Of a DNA stretch of 26,789 nucleotides, positions 9,227-18,056 are shown one piece after another. Position 1 is the first letter of the stretch. The number at the start of each line of letters is the position of its first letter. Position numbers and translations under genes: made by a program. The notes below the pieces were generated by a model. The model did no database searches, was not told where the DNA came from, and saw only the letters and a list, made by a program, of their open reading frames with translations. This stretch comes from Chara braunii (Eukaryota; Streptophyta; Charophyceae; Charales; Characeae), in the NCBI GenBank assembly GCA_003427395.1, contig BFEA01000636.1, forward strand, positions 736,723-763,511, read 5' to 3'.

Positions 9227-10126
9227 CGACTGGTTCTCACTCGGAGGTACGCAAACCTTTGGCCCGCCAACCGCAAGGCAAGGACACAAGCCCATCCGCT
9301 TCACAAAAGGAGGAGTGATCAGTTCCTCCCCAGCGAACGACGCCTCATCCTTCTACTCGGTTCGACCTATATTCTCTCACGTGGTGAGCACCAATACTGA
9401 GGTTCTTCCCCGCGTCTGTCAGGTAGGTCCAATCCAAGCCTGCCAGGGCCTCGTCTAGTCGTAAGAATGTTCCTCGCGAATGGTTCCTCCCGAGTGGTGA
9501 TTTTCTGGATTCCGGCCTCTTCCTTTCAAGAGAGTGGGGGCTCTCGGTCAGTTCGCGAGTGCAGTTACGAAGACCTCACAATTAGTCCCGAAACGGTTGT
9601 AATGTCCCGGCAGGGCAGTGTCAATGCCCCGTGGTGGTGGCGAACTCCACCCGGTACCTCGTCGGCCTCTCCCCTTGGATAGTGCCGCCCAACTTAGTGC
9701 GGGCAGCCGTTGTCCGACCCAAACGGCCATGCCACCCCTCTATGATGTGGCGTGTGGTTGGAGAGTAGCAAAATAGACTAAATGAGAATGACTTTCCTGC
9801 GTAGTTGGCTCTCTCGCCCTTCGACGTTTAGGCGTTGAACAGGAGGCGCAGTTGGAACTCCCCGACTAGAGCTCATTGTCGGAGGTGGTTCTGGACGTCC
9901 CGCACCGATCCAAGTGGTAGTTGCCTTAGTCCTTTAACCCTCACCCTCTCGAAGAGGAACAGGTCGCGCTGAGACTTTTTCCCTCAAAGGGATAGAGGTC
10001 TTGGGGTCGCGGTGCATGCACCGGTATCCCCCTCTTGCTGAGGCCAAAGACTAGAGGAAAAGAGAAATTCCATTTCAAGCTCTTTCCACGTCCATTTCCA
10101 GTTGCCTAGGGTCCCCTGTTTATGTA
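9227..10126. other. M1 tail, no gene recognised
   Basis: Several short overlapping ORFs occur on both strands, none with a recognisable family. The stretch lies between the integrase end and the polypurine tract and is best read as 3' untranslated sequence of M1. Confidence 0.35.
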
Positions 10127-10345
10127 ATGCAATTTCCAATACTTAATCCAATTTCAATGCTCAGTCCCATTCTCATGCTCAATCTGAGTTCGGTGCTCAT
10201 TCTCAGTCCAATGCTCAATGCAATACCTCTTCCAAGCCTGAGTCCAATATCTCTTCCAATGTCGTTCCCAAGGCTCAACTCTTCCAATGTCTTTTCCAAG
10301 GCTCAGCTCTTCCAATGTCATGCATCTCAAGCAGCCATGCAAGGG
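10127..10345. repeat. Degenerate short-unit repeat in the M1 tail
   Basis: Words such as 'tccaatgctca', 'ctcttccaatgtc' and 'aaggctca(a/g)ctcttcc' recur many times at irregular spacing. It is low-complexity sequence produced by tandem duplication. The open frames it creates are by-products. Confidence 0.55.
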
Positions 10346-10390
10346 GACCCCAGTGTCAATTCCAAAGAATGATCCTTGACAGGGGCCATT

Positions 10391-10545
10391 CCGAACAACC
10401 TGGTTAGGGTCGTTCTTTCCATTTCCAAGTCGACCAGCCTAGTTAGGGTCATTCTTATCCATTGCAATCGGACAGCCTGGTTAGGACTATCCTTATCCAT
10501 TTCAATTGGACAGCCTGGTTAGGGTCATCCTTGTCCCTTTCAACG
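10391..10545. repeat. 39-bp tandem repeat, four copies
   Basis: Units lie at 10391-10429, 10430-10468, 10469-10507 and 10508-10545 (38 bp). All share 'gcctggttagg' or close variants, followed by a 'tccatttcaa' type end. Tandem repeats between pol and the 3' LTR are known from plant Tat/Ogre-type gypsy elements. Confidence 0.8.
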
Positions 10546-11479
10546 TTAGCGCCCGAGGGGGTGGGCCTCGAGGACACGGATCCTATCTTGTCTCAGGGGT
10601 TGGAAGGCGGCCATCGTCTTGGGTTTTTACGCATGCTTCTTCCTTTTCCCTCATGCCATTTGCCAATCTTACATCCATCCGTACATCCGACTTAGTGTCT
10701 AATGCTCGAGTTGGAGATCGCATCCCCAAGCAGCACTAGCCCACCCGACCGTTCAACCATTACAGGGGGTGCTAACTTCTTTCCATGTTTTCTCTTCCTC
10801 TGGACTCACATGCATTTTGCAGTTCTGGAGCGACGTGGAACCAGTTGGATTAGGCTCCTAGGGAAGAGGGTCCTTCATGCCTCTTTACCCATAGGTCCCT
10901 TAACCTCTTACAAGGACTTGTGCAAAGACTCATTCAATCATGGACACAGAAATAAAAGGAAAAACTCTCGTCATCAACGTTTCTTCCAATGACCTTAAGA
11001 CAACATCGATCATCCCCAGTTTCTTTCTTACTATAAAAAAAAACTCATATTTCCCGGAAGGAGCGAGTACTCATACAAAGTAGCACTGGTCAGCCCCCCC
11101 CCCCCCAACTAGTTTCTTCAATCCACAAAGTAGTTTCATTGCAGTCCTTCCCAAAAAAAAAAGGAGATGAAGGTCGAATGCGACGACAACATTACAGACT
11201 CGTCTCATCTAGATCCCCCTTGTTTTCCCCTTGCTTGCCCTTAGCCAACGCAACCAGTCACAATTTTATATCTAAGTGCACTAATCCTTATGTGTTTTTC
11301 CTGAAGAAACAACGACTCATACGAAGTAGCACCCATTGCCCAGTCCTTAGTCAAAAGTTGCCTCATCTCAATCCATTTAATAGAATTCAAGTGTGAAACT
11401 CAAAATGGTCGTTGTGTCTGCCCAGGTACCAACCCTCCCCCCAATTTCCAGCTATTCCCATCATGCCTGCTGTCCCCTT
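10546..11479. other. M1 tail, no gene recognised; homopolymer runs
   Basis: No credible coding region was seen. There is an A run near 11034-11043, a run of 13 C at 11094-11106 and a 10-A run at about 11153-11162. 'actcata(c)(a/g)aagtagca' occurs near 11069 and 11309, suggesting an old internal duplication. Confidence 0.35.
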
Positions 11480-12067
11480 TTACTGCCCCGGTGCCCTGCG
11501 CCGAGCCTCCCTCCTTGCACGGTCCTCCATCTCTTGCTCCATTAGCCTCTTTATCGCCTGTAGATGAAGAAGCGTTTCTTCTGAATAGAAGGTTGTTGGG
11601 GATATGTCTTCTCCCCTGCTCAACTTTTCCTTGCCCTTCATTGCCCACTGATAATGCAAAATATTGGACCATTGATCGAACCAATCGTTGAAAGTCGGCG
11701 CAAATTATCTTTTCCATGGGTCCTTTTCTTCCTCTGGGTCCTCCTCTCTTCCCCGATCTTCCCTTGTGGGCGTTGTCACTTCGTCCTCTTCTTCCCCGCT
11801 ACTGAGGTCTATGACCTCGATGGACTCCTCCTCCTCCAACCTTGGCCTTTTCCCTGGGTTCCTCTCTTCCTCCTTGCCGGTATCGCTTTCAGAGGGGAGG
11901 ACTATTGGCTCCCCCTCCCTTGGTGGTGAAGGTCCCCTAGTCCCTTGCTTTTTCCAGGTTGTGATCAAACCCTACATACAATTTCCTTTTTCTTGAGCTT
12001 GATTCTCCAGCCTATCTCGACGATTGTCCCTCAGTAGGCCTATTGATGGCGTTGCCGTCATTTTCAT
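11480..12067 (-). pseudogene. Additional ORF downstream of integrase, with NLS-like and SUMO-interaction-like motifs
   Basis: One minus-strand frame runs from ATG at 12067 to TAA at 11480-11482, broken by TAG (11972-11974) and TAA (11705-11707). The predicted protein is about 195 residues. The first half is highly charged and includes KRPRLEEE, which resembles a nuclear localisation signal. It is followed by EVIDLSSGEEEDE (hydrophobic core at about 11801-11818), the classic layout of a SUMO-interaction motif: V-I-D-L, serines, then an acidic run. The second half has Trp/Phe-rich sequence (FNDWFDQWSNIL) and an Arg/Glu helix (QEMEDRARREARRRAP). It is in the position of the extra 3' ORFs of some plant gypsy elements. 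Alternatives are a gag fragment of another element or chance; an overlapping frame (11400-11717) is also open. No family was recognised. Confidence 0.45.
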
Positions 12068-12257
12068 TTTCGAACTTCATCTTGTTGTTTTCTTGTTGTT
12101 CTCTCCTTGCCTGGTCCTGTTCATGCATAACCGTTACCGCAACCCCTCATACACACGCATTCCCTTTCACTCTCATTTGCAACTTTGGAGGCTTCCCTAG
12201 AACTCTTGCTTGCCCCCATATAGTTGGTAGTCCCATTATCCCTTAGAACACTCGACA

Positions 12258-12420
12258 CATTGTCCCAGCACATAGGCGCCCCATGTAGGCAGTCCACAGC
12301 ATCACCCCACAAAAACTATAGTACATTATCCCAGCACCTAAATACCTCGTATAGACAGTCCCCAGCGTTACCCCACAAAAACTATAATACATTGTCCCGT
12401 ACTCCCAAACCCAGTCACAG
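12258..12420. repeat. 66-bp tandem repeat, about 2.4 copies
   Basis: Units lie at 12258-12323 and 12324-12389, with a partial copy to about 12420. Both end 'accccacaaaaactata(g/a)ta'. As 66 is 22 codons, a minus-strand frame stays open across it, but the repeated peptide has no coding signature. Confidence 0.75.
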
Positions 12421-12539
12421 TCAGCCCAGACAATCTCCCCACGTTCCACAAAAAGCAAGACACACAAACGAACAATCCCTGTGGTCATGATCACTTCCAC
12501 AGGGAGGCGGTCCAGAACTTATAGCCAGCTTCCTGCCTT

Positions 12540-13793
12540 TCAGGTTGTCGATTCCCCAGTTTCCCTATCCTCGGCTTCTTGTAACCATTGTTCCACCGGA
12601 TCCCTGCTAAAAAATTTGACCAGTCTCTGTCCCGGAAATGGTCCTCTTATGCTAGTACCATCAAGATCCTCAAGTTCGAACGTATTCAGTCCCACCCGCT
12701 TAGCGATCCTGTAAGGCTCTTTGAATCTNTTTNCCAGCTGCCCAGNNCATGTGCTTTCAAGGGNCGAGNTTCTAATTAGCACTTTCTCCCCCANCTGGAG
12801 TGNCTCCTTCCGAATGTTCTTGACCTGGTCCCACCTTGCTTTGTCCTTCATTCGGCTATCCGTTACACGATTAACTACTTCCTCCAATGCCTCCTCATTC
12901 CTGGCGACCTGCTGGCAGCGTGCGGTGATTAACTCCTCCGTGGTCAAGTGCGAATTATCGTCTAACCTGTTCCAGGTAGGGACGAGGGCCTCCACTGGGA
13001 AGTCAATCTCCCTTCCATACCATAGCTCCGCTGGAATGCATCCCGTCGTTCTCTTTGGGGTCATGTTCCCAGAGAAGACTGCCTGCTTAACGTACCGTGG
13101 CCAGTTCCCCAAGTTGTCTGCTGCAAGCTTAGCGATTGTGTTTTTCAAGGTTTGGGGCCCTCTTTCTACTGGTGCATTTGCCTCGTGATGGTAGGGCTCA
13201 GTAATCTTGATTGGTACGCACAATATCTTAAGCCTGTTCAACACCTCCTGGTTAACGAATTTTGTCTCATTGTCTTCTATAAACCTGCGCACGAAGTGGT
13301 GTTTTAGGTAGATATCTTCCACCCAATCGGCCACTGCTTTCCCCGTCTTCTTTTTGAGGGCTACGGCCTCTACATAGCCACTGAGATTATCCCTTGCATC
13401 CAGGATGTATCTAGACCCATCCGTCGATACGGGCACAACCGCAAGATCGAGGTGAACAAGGTGTCCGGGTCCCAGTACCCGAGTGGGTCTAAGGGGCTCG
13501 TAAACTCGCCCGGAGCTCCTCTCTTGACATATTAGACACGTCCGACAGTACGTTGCGACCATGCCTGTCATTCCTGGCCAGAAATACAAGGGCACGATCT
13601 TTGCAAGTGTCCCCTTTGACGACCAGTGACCCCTAGCTAGCCCATCATGCATTGCCTGGATTGCGTCCAACTGCCGAGACCTTCCACAGACGACACGCCT
13701 AGGCATCATCCCTTCCTCCCTTTTGAACAGATGACCGTTTCTTAAGACATACTTCTCTGCTTCCTCCCTTGCCTTGGGGCTGACTTCCCTAGG
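12540..13793 (-). CDS. pol: M1 integrase (pol C-terminal part)
   Basis: The frame joins RNase H in phase across a TAG at 13794-13796. From the Met at 13709 there are 389 codons; an H-containing segment (VLRNGHLFKRE) lies just upstream. The HHCC zinc-binding module is seen as HDGLARGH (His21, His28) and C58-x2-C61 followed by Q. The catalytic triad is D88 (HLDL), D146 (EDNET) and E182 (APVERG); D146 and E182 are separated by 35 residues, the canonical DX35E spacing. A C-terminal GPY/F-like site (FKEPYRIAKR) and an ELEDLDGTSIRGPF block follow, and there is no chromodomain. Integrase inserts the cDNA into host chromosomes. Several ambiguous bases (12729-12803) spoil residues near the C-terminus. 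The stop is TGA. Confidence 0.9.
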   Translation of the reverse strand, partial: PREVSPKAREEAEKYVLRNGHLFKREEGMMPRRVVCGRSRQLDAIQAMHDGLARGHWSSKGTLAKIVPLYFWPGMTGMVATYCRTCLICQERSSGRVYEPLRPTRVLGPGHLVHLDLAVVPVSTDGSRYILDARDNLSGYVEAVALKKKTGKAVADWVEDIYLKHHFVRRFIEDNETKFVNQEVLNRLKILCVPIKITEPYHHEANAPVERGPQTLKNTIAKLAADNLGNWPRYVKQAVFSGNMTPKRTTGCIPAELWYGREIDFPVEALVPTWNRLDDNSHLTTEELITARCQQVARNEEALEEVVNRVTDSRMKDKARWDQVKNIRKEXLQXGEKVLIRXSXLESTXXGQLXXRFKEPYRIAKRVGLNTFELEDLDGTSIRGPFPGQRLVKFFSRDPVEQWLQEAEDRETGESTT

Positions 13794-15350
13794 CTACTTG
13801 TTGCCTACCAGAAGCAGACCGATTTCTCTGAAGATGCCCTCGTACATCTGTATGAGGAAAAATTCCTGCTCTTTTTTATCACCATCCTGCCCTTCTTGAT
13901 TCTGGTTAACTAAATATTGTCGCTCCCTTTGCACCCAGGCTTCTGCTAGGTTCATCACGGCGTCCCGCCCTCCTCTATTGCCATTCCCATCAGTTCCCCC
14001 TTGGGCCCTACGACCGCACCCAATGAGTCTTTTTCCCCCTTTGCGCCTGACTGTGGTGACTGGTCCTTCCCTGAGTTCTGCAACTACTGCAGGCGTTCCC
14101 TTTTCCAAGGTCTGAATCAGCAATTGGCATGTTGTAAGCGTTGAGTCGGTCATTTCGTTATCCACAACAAGGACCCCCCCTTCGTAATCTAGGAAGGCGT
14201 CAATTGGTTCCGCGTCCTCTATTCCCTCCGGCGTGATGCATACCCTACTCAGCCCATCCGCCCTGTTCCGAAGCCCCGCGATCCGCTCGACCTTGTAGTC
14301 GAACTGCCATATGAAGCCTATCCATCTGCCGATGGTCGGATCTATAGGCTTGTAATTTTTCAGTGCCCCGACAACATTGGTGGGATCGATCCTTAAGATG
14401 AATCGCCTTCTGAACAGATAGTCCTGGAAGGTCTTCAGGCAATGTAGGATTGCTAAGACCTCCTTCTTGAACTGCGAGTACCGCCGTTCTGCCGAATTCA
14501 AGGTCCTACTCTCGAATCTGATTGGTCTTTCCTTGCCCTGCTCGTTTTTCTTTATCAATACGCCTCCTACTGCCATTGGGCCGCCATCTGTCTCTAGGAT
14601 GAAGGGCCGTCCTACTTCGTCATTGAAGCAGAGTGCTGCTAAGATAACCTGATCAGACGACAAGATGTCTTTCAGGGTCTGGGCTGCCTCTTCCCTATCC
14701 TCAGTCCAATCCATAGTGCCACTTTCCCTAATCATTGCGCGGAAAGGTTCTGCTATCTTTGCGAACCCTTTGATGAAGATCCTCCAGAATCCAACCACCC
14801 CTAGGAAGGCTTGTACTTCCGTCGTGGTATGCAGGGGTGTCGGCCACTGAGAGATCTTATCTGTCTTTGCTAGGTCGGGTCTCCTCCTATAGGCCCCACA
14901 GCGAAATCCCAGTATAGTTACCTCCGGGACGACCAGGATGCTCTTTGGCCCACTTGCGGTAATATTATAGCTTGCGGTAATATTATAGAGCAAGAACCAT
15001 TGTAGGAGATCCTTGATATCCTGCAGGTGATCCCTAACAAATTTTCGCACACCCGGCTCGACCTCCGTCTCGACCTTGTACCTTGCGCCTTTTACGGGAT
15101 TATCATCTATATACGGTTCACACTTTTCTGGAAACATATCCCCTGTGATGGCGAGCATCCTCCTCTGCTCCTCTGCTACCACATTTGTGAAACCCATAGG
15201 GGTACCTTGCATCTGCAACTGTCCTACGGGGGTGTGCATTGCGGTGTACGGTCTATCCCGCGCATCAAGCGGCAACTGATCATATCCCGAGTACAAGTCT
15301 ACCAGGGAGTAAATGCTCCGCCCCGCATGAGATTCTGCCAACAAGTCGGC
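13794..15350 (-). CDS. pol: M1 reverse transcriptase palm/thumb and RNase H
   Basis: The 516-codon frame continues the RT begun at 15351, separated by one TAG (15351-15353). RT motifs include LVDLYSGYDQ (first catalytic Asp, residue 16), a QGTPMGFTN motif and the active-site YIDD at 78-81. SGPKS and PEVTILGF follow, then the connection FLGVVGFWRIFIKGFA. The RNase H domain keeps its four acidic residues: ETDGG, the Glu in FKKEVLAI, the Asp in LRIDPTN, and NRADGLSR. The last ~130 residues are a linker to integrase. An 18-bp perfect tandem duplication (14953-14970 and 14971-14988) adds six residues (YNITAS twice) just before SGPKS. The enzyme copies element RNA into DNA in cytoplasmic particles. 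The catalytic residues look intact, but the TAG splits the fingers from the palm. Confidence 0.92.
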   Translation of the reverse strand, partial: ADLLAESHAGRSIYSLVDLYSGYDQLPLDARDRPYTAMHTPVGQLQMQGTPMGFTNVVAEEQRRMLAITGDMFPEKCEPYIDDNPVKGARYKVETEVEPGVRKFVRDHLQDIKDLLQWFLLYNITASYNITASGPKSILVVPEVTILGFRCGAYRRRPDLAKTDKISQWPTPLHTTTEVQAFLGVVGFWRIFIKGFAKIAEPFRAMIRESGTMDWTEDREEAAQTLKDILSSDQVILAALCFNDEVGRPFILETDGGPMAVGGVLIKKNEQGKERPIRFESRTLNSAERRYSQFKKEVLAILHCLKTFQDYLFRRRFILRIDPTNVVGALKNYKPIDPTIGRWIGFIWQFDYKVERIAGLRNRADGLSRVCITPEGIEDAEPIDAFLDYEGGVLVVDNEMTDSTLTTCQLLIQTLEKGTPAVVAELREGPVTTVRRKGGKRLIGCGRRAQGGTDGNGNRGGRDAVMNLAEAWVQRERQYLVNQNQEGQDGDKKEQEFFLIQMYEGIFREIGLLLVGNK

Positions 15351-15945
15351 CTACGGAAGCGAGCCTGCGTCCCTAATTGTTACTGCATTGAGTTTCTGCA
15401 GGTCCTGGATCCACCTTAGCGTCTTATTGGGCTTTCTGAACACGAACCACTTGTTCGCGTAAGGGGATGCGGTGGGTTCAGCCACAAAAGAATCTATCTT
15501 GGCTCTAAGCAGGTCGGTGACCTCCGCAGCTATCCCAAACTCATAGGCGGGCCCTTTATCATTCCAACGCTCGTGCTGTACGGTGTGGATCCTGACAGGG
15601 GGAACCAGCTTTGCGTCCAATCGCCCTTTCTGATGATCGTTGAAGGCGAAAGCTAAATGAAACTCCTGACATGCCTTTCTTATCAACTGAGTTTCTTCCG
15701 GTGTTAGGAACCCTTCCACTCCTATTTTCATGGTATCTGCTACGTCATCTGGTATGCGATGACCTTCCGTTGCGCGTCTCTCCCTTATAACCCGTAGGAT
15801 CTCCTCTTCCTTTTCCATGGCCTCTTCCCTTGATGTTTCTACTAGGATCGAGACCGGCTTGACCTTCTTCCTTACGGGTTTGTATTTTCGCACACTGCCC
15901 TCTGGGATCGTTCTCCTAAAAAATGAATGGTCGGGATCGACCTTG
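15351..15945 (-). CDS. pol: M1 reverse transcriptase, N-terminal (fingers) part
   Basis: This frame is one base back from the protease frame and overlaps it. It is recognisable from about 15916 (RRTIPEGSVRKYKPVRKKV). It carries FLTPEETQLIRKACQEF, FAFNDHQKGRLDAKLVPPV, and then the fingers motifs ANKWFVFRKPNKTLRWIQDL and LNAVTIRDAG. It ends at a TAG (15351-15353) where related elements continue without interruption into the palm. There is no good ATG near the protease end, and the first listed start is a GTG at 15893. The reading frame was therefore probably entered by frameshifting or disrupted by an indel. A T TTT TTA heptamer at 15923-15917 is correctly phased for a -1 shift from the protease frame. 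Confidence 0.85.
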
Positions 15946-17209
15946 CTACCTCCAAGACGCGGGGCTGGATGCTGACTAGCTTCCCATTCAGACAGTAGCC
16001 CTTTCGGACCCCATCCTCAAATCTAACAAGCGCTGCGGGGTCCACACCCACTTTGTGGTACCTGATGGCCTTAACGAGTTGTAACAAATCTGGGATTTCA
16101 AGCACCACCTCCGACGTTTCGTTCCGGCCTTCCTTTGGCTTGGGCAGGCTGGCCTCAAGTTCGACTTCCGACTCTTTTTCTTCCACCATAACTTCGAGGG
16201 CCTCGTCCTCTTGCCTCCTCTTCTTCAGGGGTAGACCCATCTTGATCCACTCCTTCTTGCTAAAGACTTCCTCGATCATGATTTCTACTCTTTCTCTCAT
16301 ACCTTCCATCCGTGCGATTGCGCCTTTGCGGGCACTTTCTTCAAACGTCGACGACCAGGTTGCCAGTTTACCCTTGGGAGGGTCCCCTCCAGTTCCGAGG
16401 AGTCGGAGGAGTTCTCCGCGACCTGTCACCGGATCCTTTATGTCTACCATGTACGTGCCGTCATGCAAGTGCATGCCAATCATTTCTACATTGGCGCACC
16501 AAGGTCTCCCAAGGATTATGTCATGGTTCATTTCTTCCATGACGGTCATCCGTTGGAAAGACCACATGGATTCCCGAATTCCTGCCCTGACCGCACATTT
16601 CGTGACATACCCAGTGAAGGGGATTTCTCCCCCTGCTCCCCTGATACTCCCTGCTACTTCCTTGTTTACTGTGCACCCCGTGATCGTTGCAAAATCCCGT
16701 CGTATGAGGGTAATTTTTGCGCCGCCATCCACTAATGCATCGGTGTGGTGGGTTCCGACCTGGACTTTAAGTTTTCCTACAGGCAGTGCGTGGAAGCTAA
16801 GTTTAGTGCCAGGCGGTGCTCTCATTACTTCACCACCTTCTCGGTTCGGCAGACTCAGACGAATATCGGCAAAGGCTTTTTCCAAGTCTTCCAGGCCCCC
16901 TGGATTGTTTTGGAGGTTAGAGACTCCTTGTGGCGCCTCAGCCTCCTCGGGTCCTTGTTCCTCTGGTTTCGGAGCCTCCTCTACTTCTACACGTCTACAC
17001 GTCAATAGCTGCCTGACGCCCTTGAGCAGTCTCGGGCTTGCCTGCAGCATGGTCTAGAAGAATACTGACACCATGGTGCCCAGGAGCTTGCTCAGTGTGT
17101 CATCTAATTCGGGCAGCGTCAAAATCGGAATCTGGTATCTGAACTTCTTTTTTGCCACCGTGGCTTTGTCTACCGGTTCCTCTTCCCTCATTTTTCCATA
17201 GACCTTCTC
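15872..17209 (-). CDS. M1 aspartic protease region of gag-pro
   Basis: A 392-codon frame starts at 17050. The same phase continues upstream through a TAG at 17054-17056 (…KLLGTMVSVFF) to another TAG at 17210. The retropepsin-like domain spans about residues 95-210. The active-site strand is DALVDGGAKITLI (Asp108), with Gly where most families have Thr or Ser, and the partner motif is ILGRPW at 179-184. A DGTYMVDIKDPVTGR segment follows, then a long acidic linker of about 150 residues. The enzyme would cut Gag-Pol into mature parts. The D-G-G variant may be a family feature or damage. The long plus-strand frame at 16053-17057 is its antisense shadow. Confidence 0.8.
15917..15923 (-). promoter_or_regulatory. 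Candidate -1 ribosomal frameshift heptamer
   Basis: The minus strand reads T TTT TTA in the protease phase (codons CAT TTT TTA), the X XXY YYZ pattern of -1 slippery sites. A one-base backward slip enters exactly the RT frame. No strong pseudoknot was seen downstream, only a weak CCC/GGG pairing. Confidence 0.4.
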
Positions 17210-17720
17210 CTATTCCCCGACCTCAGCTTCCTCCTCATCCGCACTAGCCCCCGCGACTTCTTCCATTACTGTGTCTCGAATGAGCTTCTTTTTCGCGCCA
17301 GCCCGTCGGGTAGTGATATTTACTCTATCCTGCCCATTGCCTTCTAGGATAAAATTGGCGTGTGGTCCCCGTCCCCTTGGCTGGTCCCAGATAATCTCTG
17401 CTATTGGCTCTGCTTCTACGGCAGTTATCTCTAAGTTATTCAGGAGGATGACGGCTCGCCGCATCCCTCCTGGCGAGTTCCAATTGACATGCTCTCCCCT
17501 GGGTCCGAGGATCTCGCCTTTGAGGGACCTGTTGCACCTCTGCCGCTCGATATCGTGATTGAGTCTCGGACAGGCCCGTACGAAATGCTCGATCATGGTG
17601 CAATACTTGCATTGTTCGTTGGCCGGGTCCCTCCTGCCAAATTCTCGGTTTGCTACAGTTGCCGGGACCCGGCCTCTTGGGGCGGGAGGGCGGGTCTGGA
17701 CACTTGGGCCTGCATTACTA
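17210..17720 (-). CDS. gag: M1 Gag nucleocapsid segment with CCHC zinc knuckle
   Basis: The open frame passes through a perfect C-x2-C-x4-H-x4-C zinc knuckle, CKYCTMIEHFVRAC (17611-17570), which binds element RNA during packaging. Upstream is a basic, Pro-rich stretch (NREFGRRDPANEQ). Downstream are GGMRRAVILLNNLEI and an acidic tail that ends at a TAG (17210-17212). The protease phase is the same beyond that TAG, so the two were probably one gag-pro frame. The boundary with the preceding gag segment (different frame) lies somewhere in 17650-17720 and implies a frameshift. The first ATG (17596) falls inside the knuckle, so it cannot be the real start. Confidence 0.85.
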
Positions 17721-18056
17721 ACAATGCATTTTCCATTCTTTCCATCTTGCTGTCAACCCCATGCACTCGCTCGTGCAAGCTTTCTATCCCTTTCTTAACC
17801 TTATCTCATGTTTTCCCGGTCAGATCTATGACCTCCCCTTCCTTAAGTAGGGCTAGTGTCTCGGTGACCACTGTCTTTTCCGCAAGGTCTGTTACGGTGC
17901 TGAAGTCCACATCTCTCGTGTACTCGAACTTACTGGTCTGCTGGTATGCTGACAAAATCTTATCCTTATCAAACTCGGAGAACAGCCTGAGGAAGTATTT
18001 ACTCATTATGCGGTCCGTTACCCCGGAAATTCGCAGAGTTTCTCCTTTGGACTGCG
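17651..18056 (-). pseudogene. gag: M1 Gag C-terminal capsid/coiled-coil segment
   Basis: This frame carries on from the gag core after a frameshift near 18040-18060 (GETLRISGVTDRIMSKYFLR). It runs to a TGA at 17806-17808 and, in phase beyond it, to a TAG near 17650. The part beyond the TGA is a clear heptad-type helix (IESLHERVHGVDSKMERMEN). It sits between the capsid-like core and the zinc knuckle, so it is capsid C-terminus or spacer. The evidence is continuity and composition, not a specific motif. Confidence 0.6.

Noticed and set aside
12243-12500. Minus-strand ORF with 22-residue repeats
   Set aside because: The open frame is a by-product of the 66-bp tandem repeat; the peptide is Tyr/Cys/Gly-rich with no recognisable domain.
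16053-17057. 334-codon plus-strand ORF
   Set aside because: It lies exactly antisense to the protease frame, has no family motif, and its Ser/Pro-rich composition is what the reverse of this coding sequence gives.
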